Shown one piece after another: positions 63,568-64,000 of a stretch of 64,000 nt of DNA. The notes under the pieces are model-generated. The model was not told the origin of the DNA. It did not search any database and saw only the letters and a program-made list of their open reading frames with translations. Origin of the DNA: a gamma proteobacterium symbiont of Stewartia floridana (lineage in GTDB: Bacteria; Pseudomonadota; Gammaproteobacteria; Chromatiales; Chromatiaceae); the NCBI GenBank assembly GCA_003676145.1, contig NAUB01000023.1, forward strand, positions 62,001 through 126,000, given 5' to 3'. The position numbers were made by a program, and so were the translations under genes. Position 1 is the stretch's first letter. Each line of letters starts with the position of its first letter.

Positions 63568-64000
63568 TCAGATCGATTCAATCGTACGGGTTATCAGGCG
63601 TTGCGGATCATCACCCTTTGTCCATTCGGAGACACCGAACTGCAAAATCGGCAGAGGATTATCGGCCAGATCCTTGAGCGCGCCTTCCTGACACTCCTGG
63701 ACGATCTGCTGCAGTAGATTCTCCGCATCCTCGATACTGGTTTCCGGCATCACCAGCAGAAACAGCTGGCTCTCAAAACGACCGATCACATCGGCCCATC
63801 TCAGCCGCTCACGCAGATATTGCGACATCACCAGAATCGATTCATCCGGCAGAGCCTGATCCAAACCATCCGGATGAGTCAAACGCATCGCACTGAGAGT
63901 CAGAAGATTGCCATAGCGCCGGCTGCGGGTGACCTGTGCATCCAGAGCCTGAATGATGGCTCTGCGGTTGGACATCCGGGTCAGCTCGTCCGTGATGGTG
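63568..64000 (-). CDS. C-terminal part of a divergent GGDEF-domain protein
   Basis: The frame is open beyond the right window edge (N-terminus not seen). The visible part holds the GGDEF-domain start DELTRMSNRRAI and later GRFESQLFLLV, where the GGDEF loop is replaced, so cyclase activity is unlikely. The gene is divergently placed before cyaA, both on the minus strand, 70 bases apart. It may belong to the same operon as cyaA. Confidence 0.7.
   Translation of the reverse strand, partial: TITDELTRMSNRRAIIQALDAQVTRSRRYGNLLTLSAMRLTHPDGLDQALPDESILVMSQYLRERLRWADVIGRFESQLFLLVMPETSIEDAENLLQQIVQECQEGALKDLADNPLPILQFGVSEWTKGDDPQRLITRTIESI

Noticed and set aside
1-64000. CRISPR array, tRNA or rRNA
   Set aside because: No regularly spaced direct repeats and no cloverleaf or rRNA landmarks noticed on reading; a tRNA scan would settle it.

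Overview
The window looks like chromosome of a free-living or symbiotic gammaproteobacterium. Pointers are the class I adenylate cyclase, the leuS-lptE-holA and proA-nadD-rsfS blocks, MsrA, cobalamin-dependent MetH, a TtcA-type thiolase, FkpA and LptE. Gene density is high, GC is moderate, and many neighbours overlap by ATGA or GTGA. A Chromatiales / sulphur-oxidiser type (Sedimenticola- or Thiodiazotropha-like) is my guess from overall flavour only; no marker in the window decides it. I see no rRNA, tRNA, CRISPR array, prophage or intact insertion sequence.

Layout. 1-6.3 kb: a permease (cut by the window edge), a CBS protein and a TtcA-like enzyme in one overlapping minus-strand operon, then QmcA/NfeD membrane-quality proteins and a two-gene regulator unit (REC-HDOD and REC with a degenerate HD-GYP). 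6.3-12.7 kb: single housekeeping and stress genes (VOC protein, quinone-oxidoreductase-like MDR protein, uracil-DNA glycosylase, OsmC, MsrA), an output-less periplasmic sensor and a response regulator anchored to the membrane by its C-terminus. 13-16.8 kb: metH. 17-25.6 kb: an envelope operon (His-rich secreted protein, acidic C-terminally anchored protein, tandem WHy lipoprotein), a phosphate transporter and two CorC/CNNM-type CBS proteins, bracketed by two paralogous lysine-rich coiled-coil proteins. 25.6-35.7 kb: WYL regulator, rsfS, nadD, proA, a retropepsin, two EF-hand proteins, holA, lptE, leuS and a divergent globin.

35.9-58.4 kb is a surface-polysaccharide region. A long minus-strand operon (about 48.9 to 37.0 kb) runs from a periplasmic parvulin through a methyltransferase-GT2-GT2 fusion, glycosyltransferases, a methyltransferase and a Wzx-like flippase to an epimerase and a WecA/WbpL-like initiating phosphosugar transferase. 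A second block holds an ABC exporter (Wzm/Wzt), an LpxL-like acyltransferase and a divergent GT-C / GtrA / GtrB trio. Between them lies a 594-residue secreted protein of unknown function with a strong terminator and a long AT-rich leader. 58.5-64 kb: FkpA, an SRPBCC-effector-binding fusion, class I CyaA and the end of a divergent GGDEF protein.

Four loci carry a dispersed repeat of inverted arms rich in gcgaat / aacgc steps (16.85, 27.8, 36.9, 55.1 kb). A second 36-nt element occurs as a palindrome at 6.3 kb and as a single arm at 40.2 kb. The items most worth a second look are the tail-anchored response regulator, the His-rich / anchored / WHy envelope operon with its Shine-Dalgarno-sequestering hairpin, the two flanking lysine-rich paralogues, the 594-residue surface protein and the inverted-repeat family.
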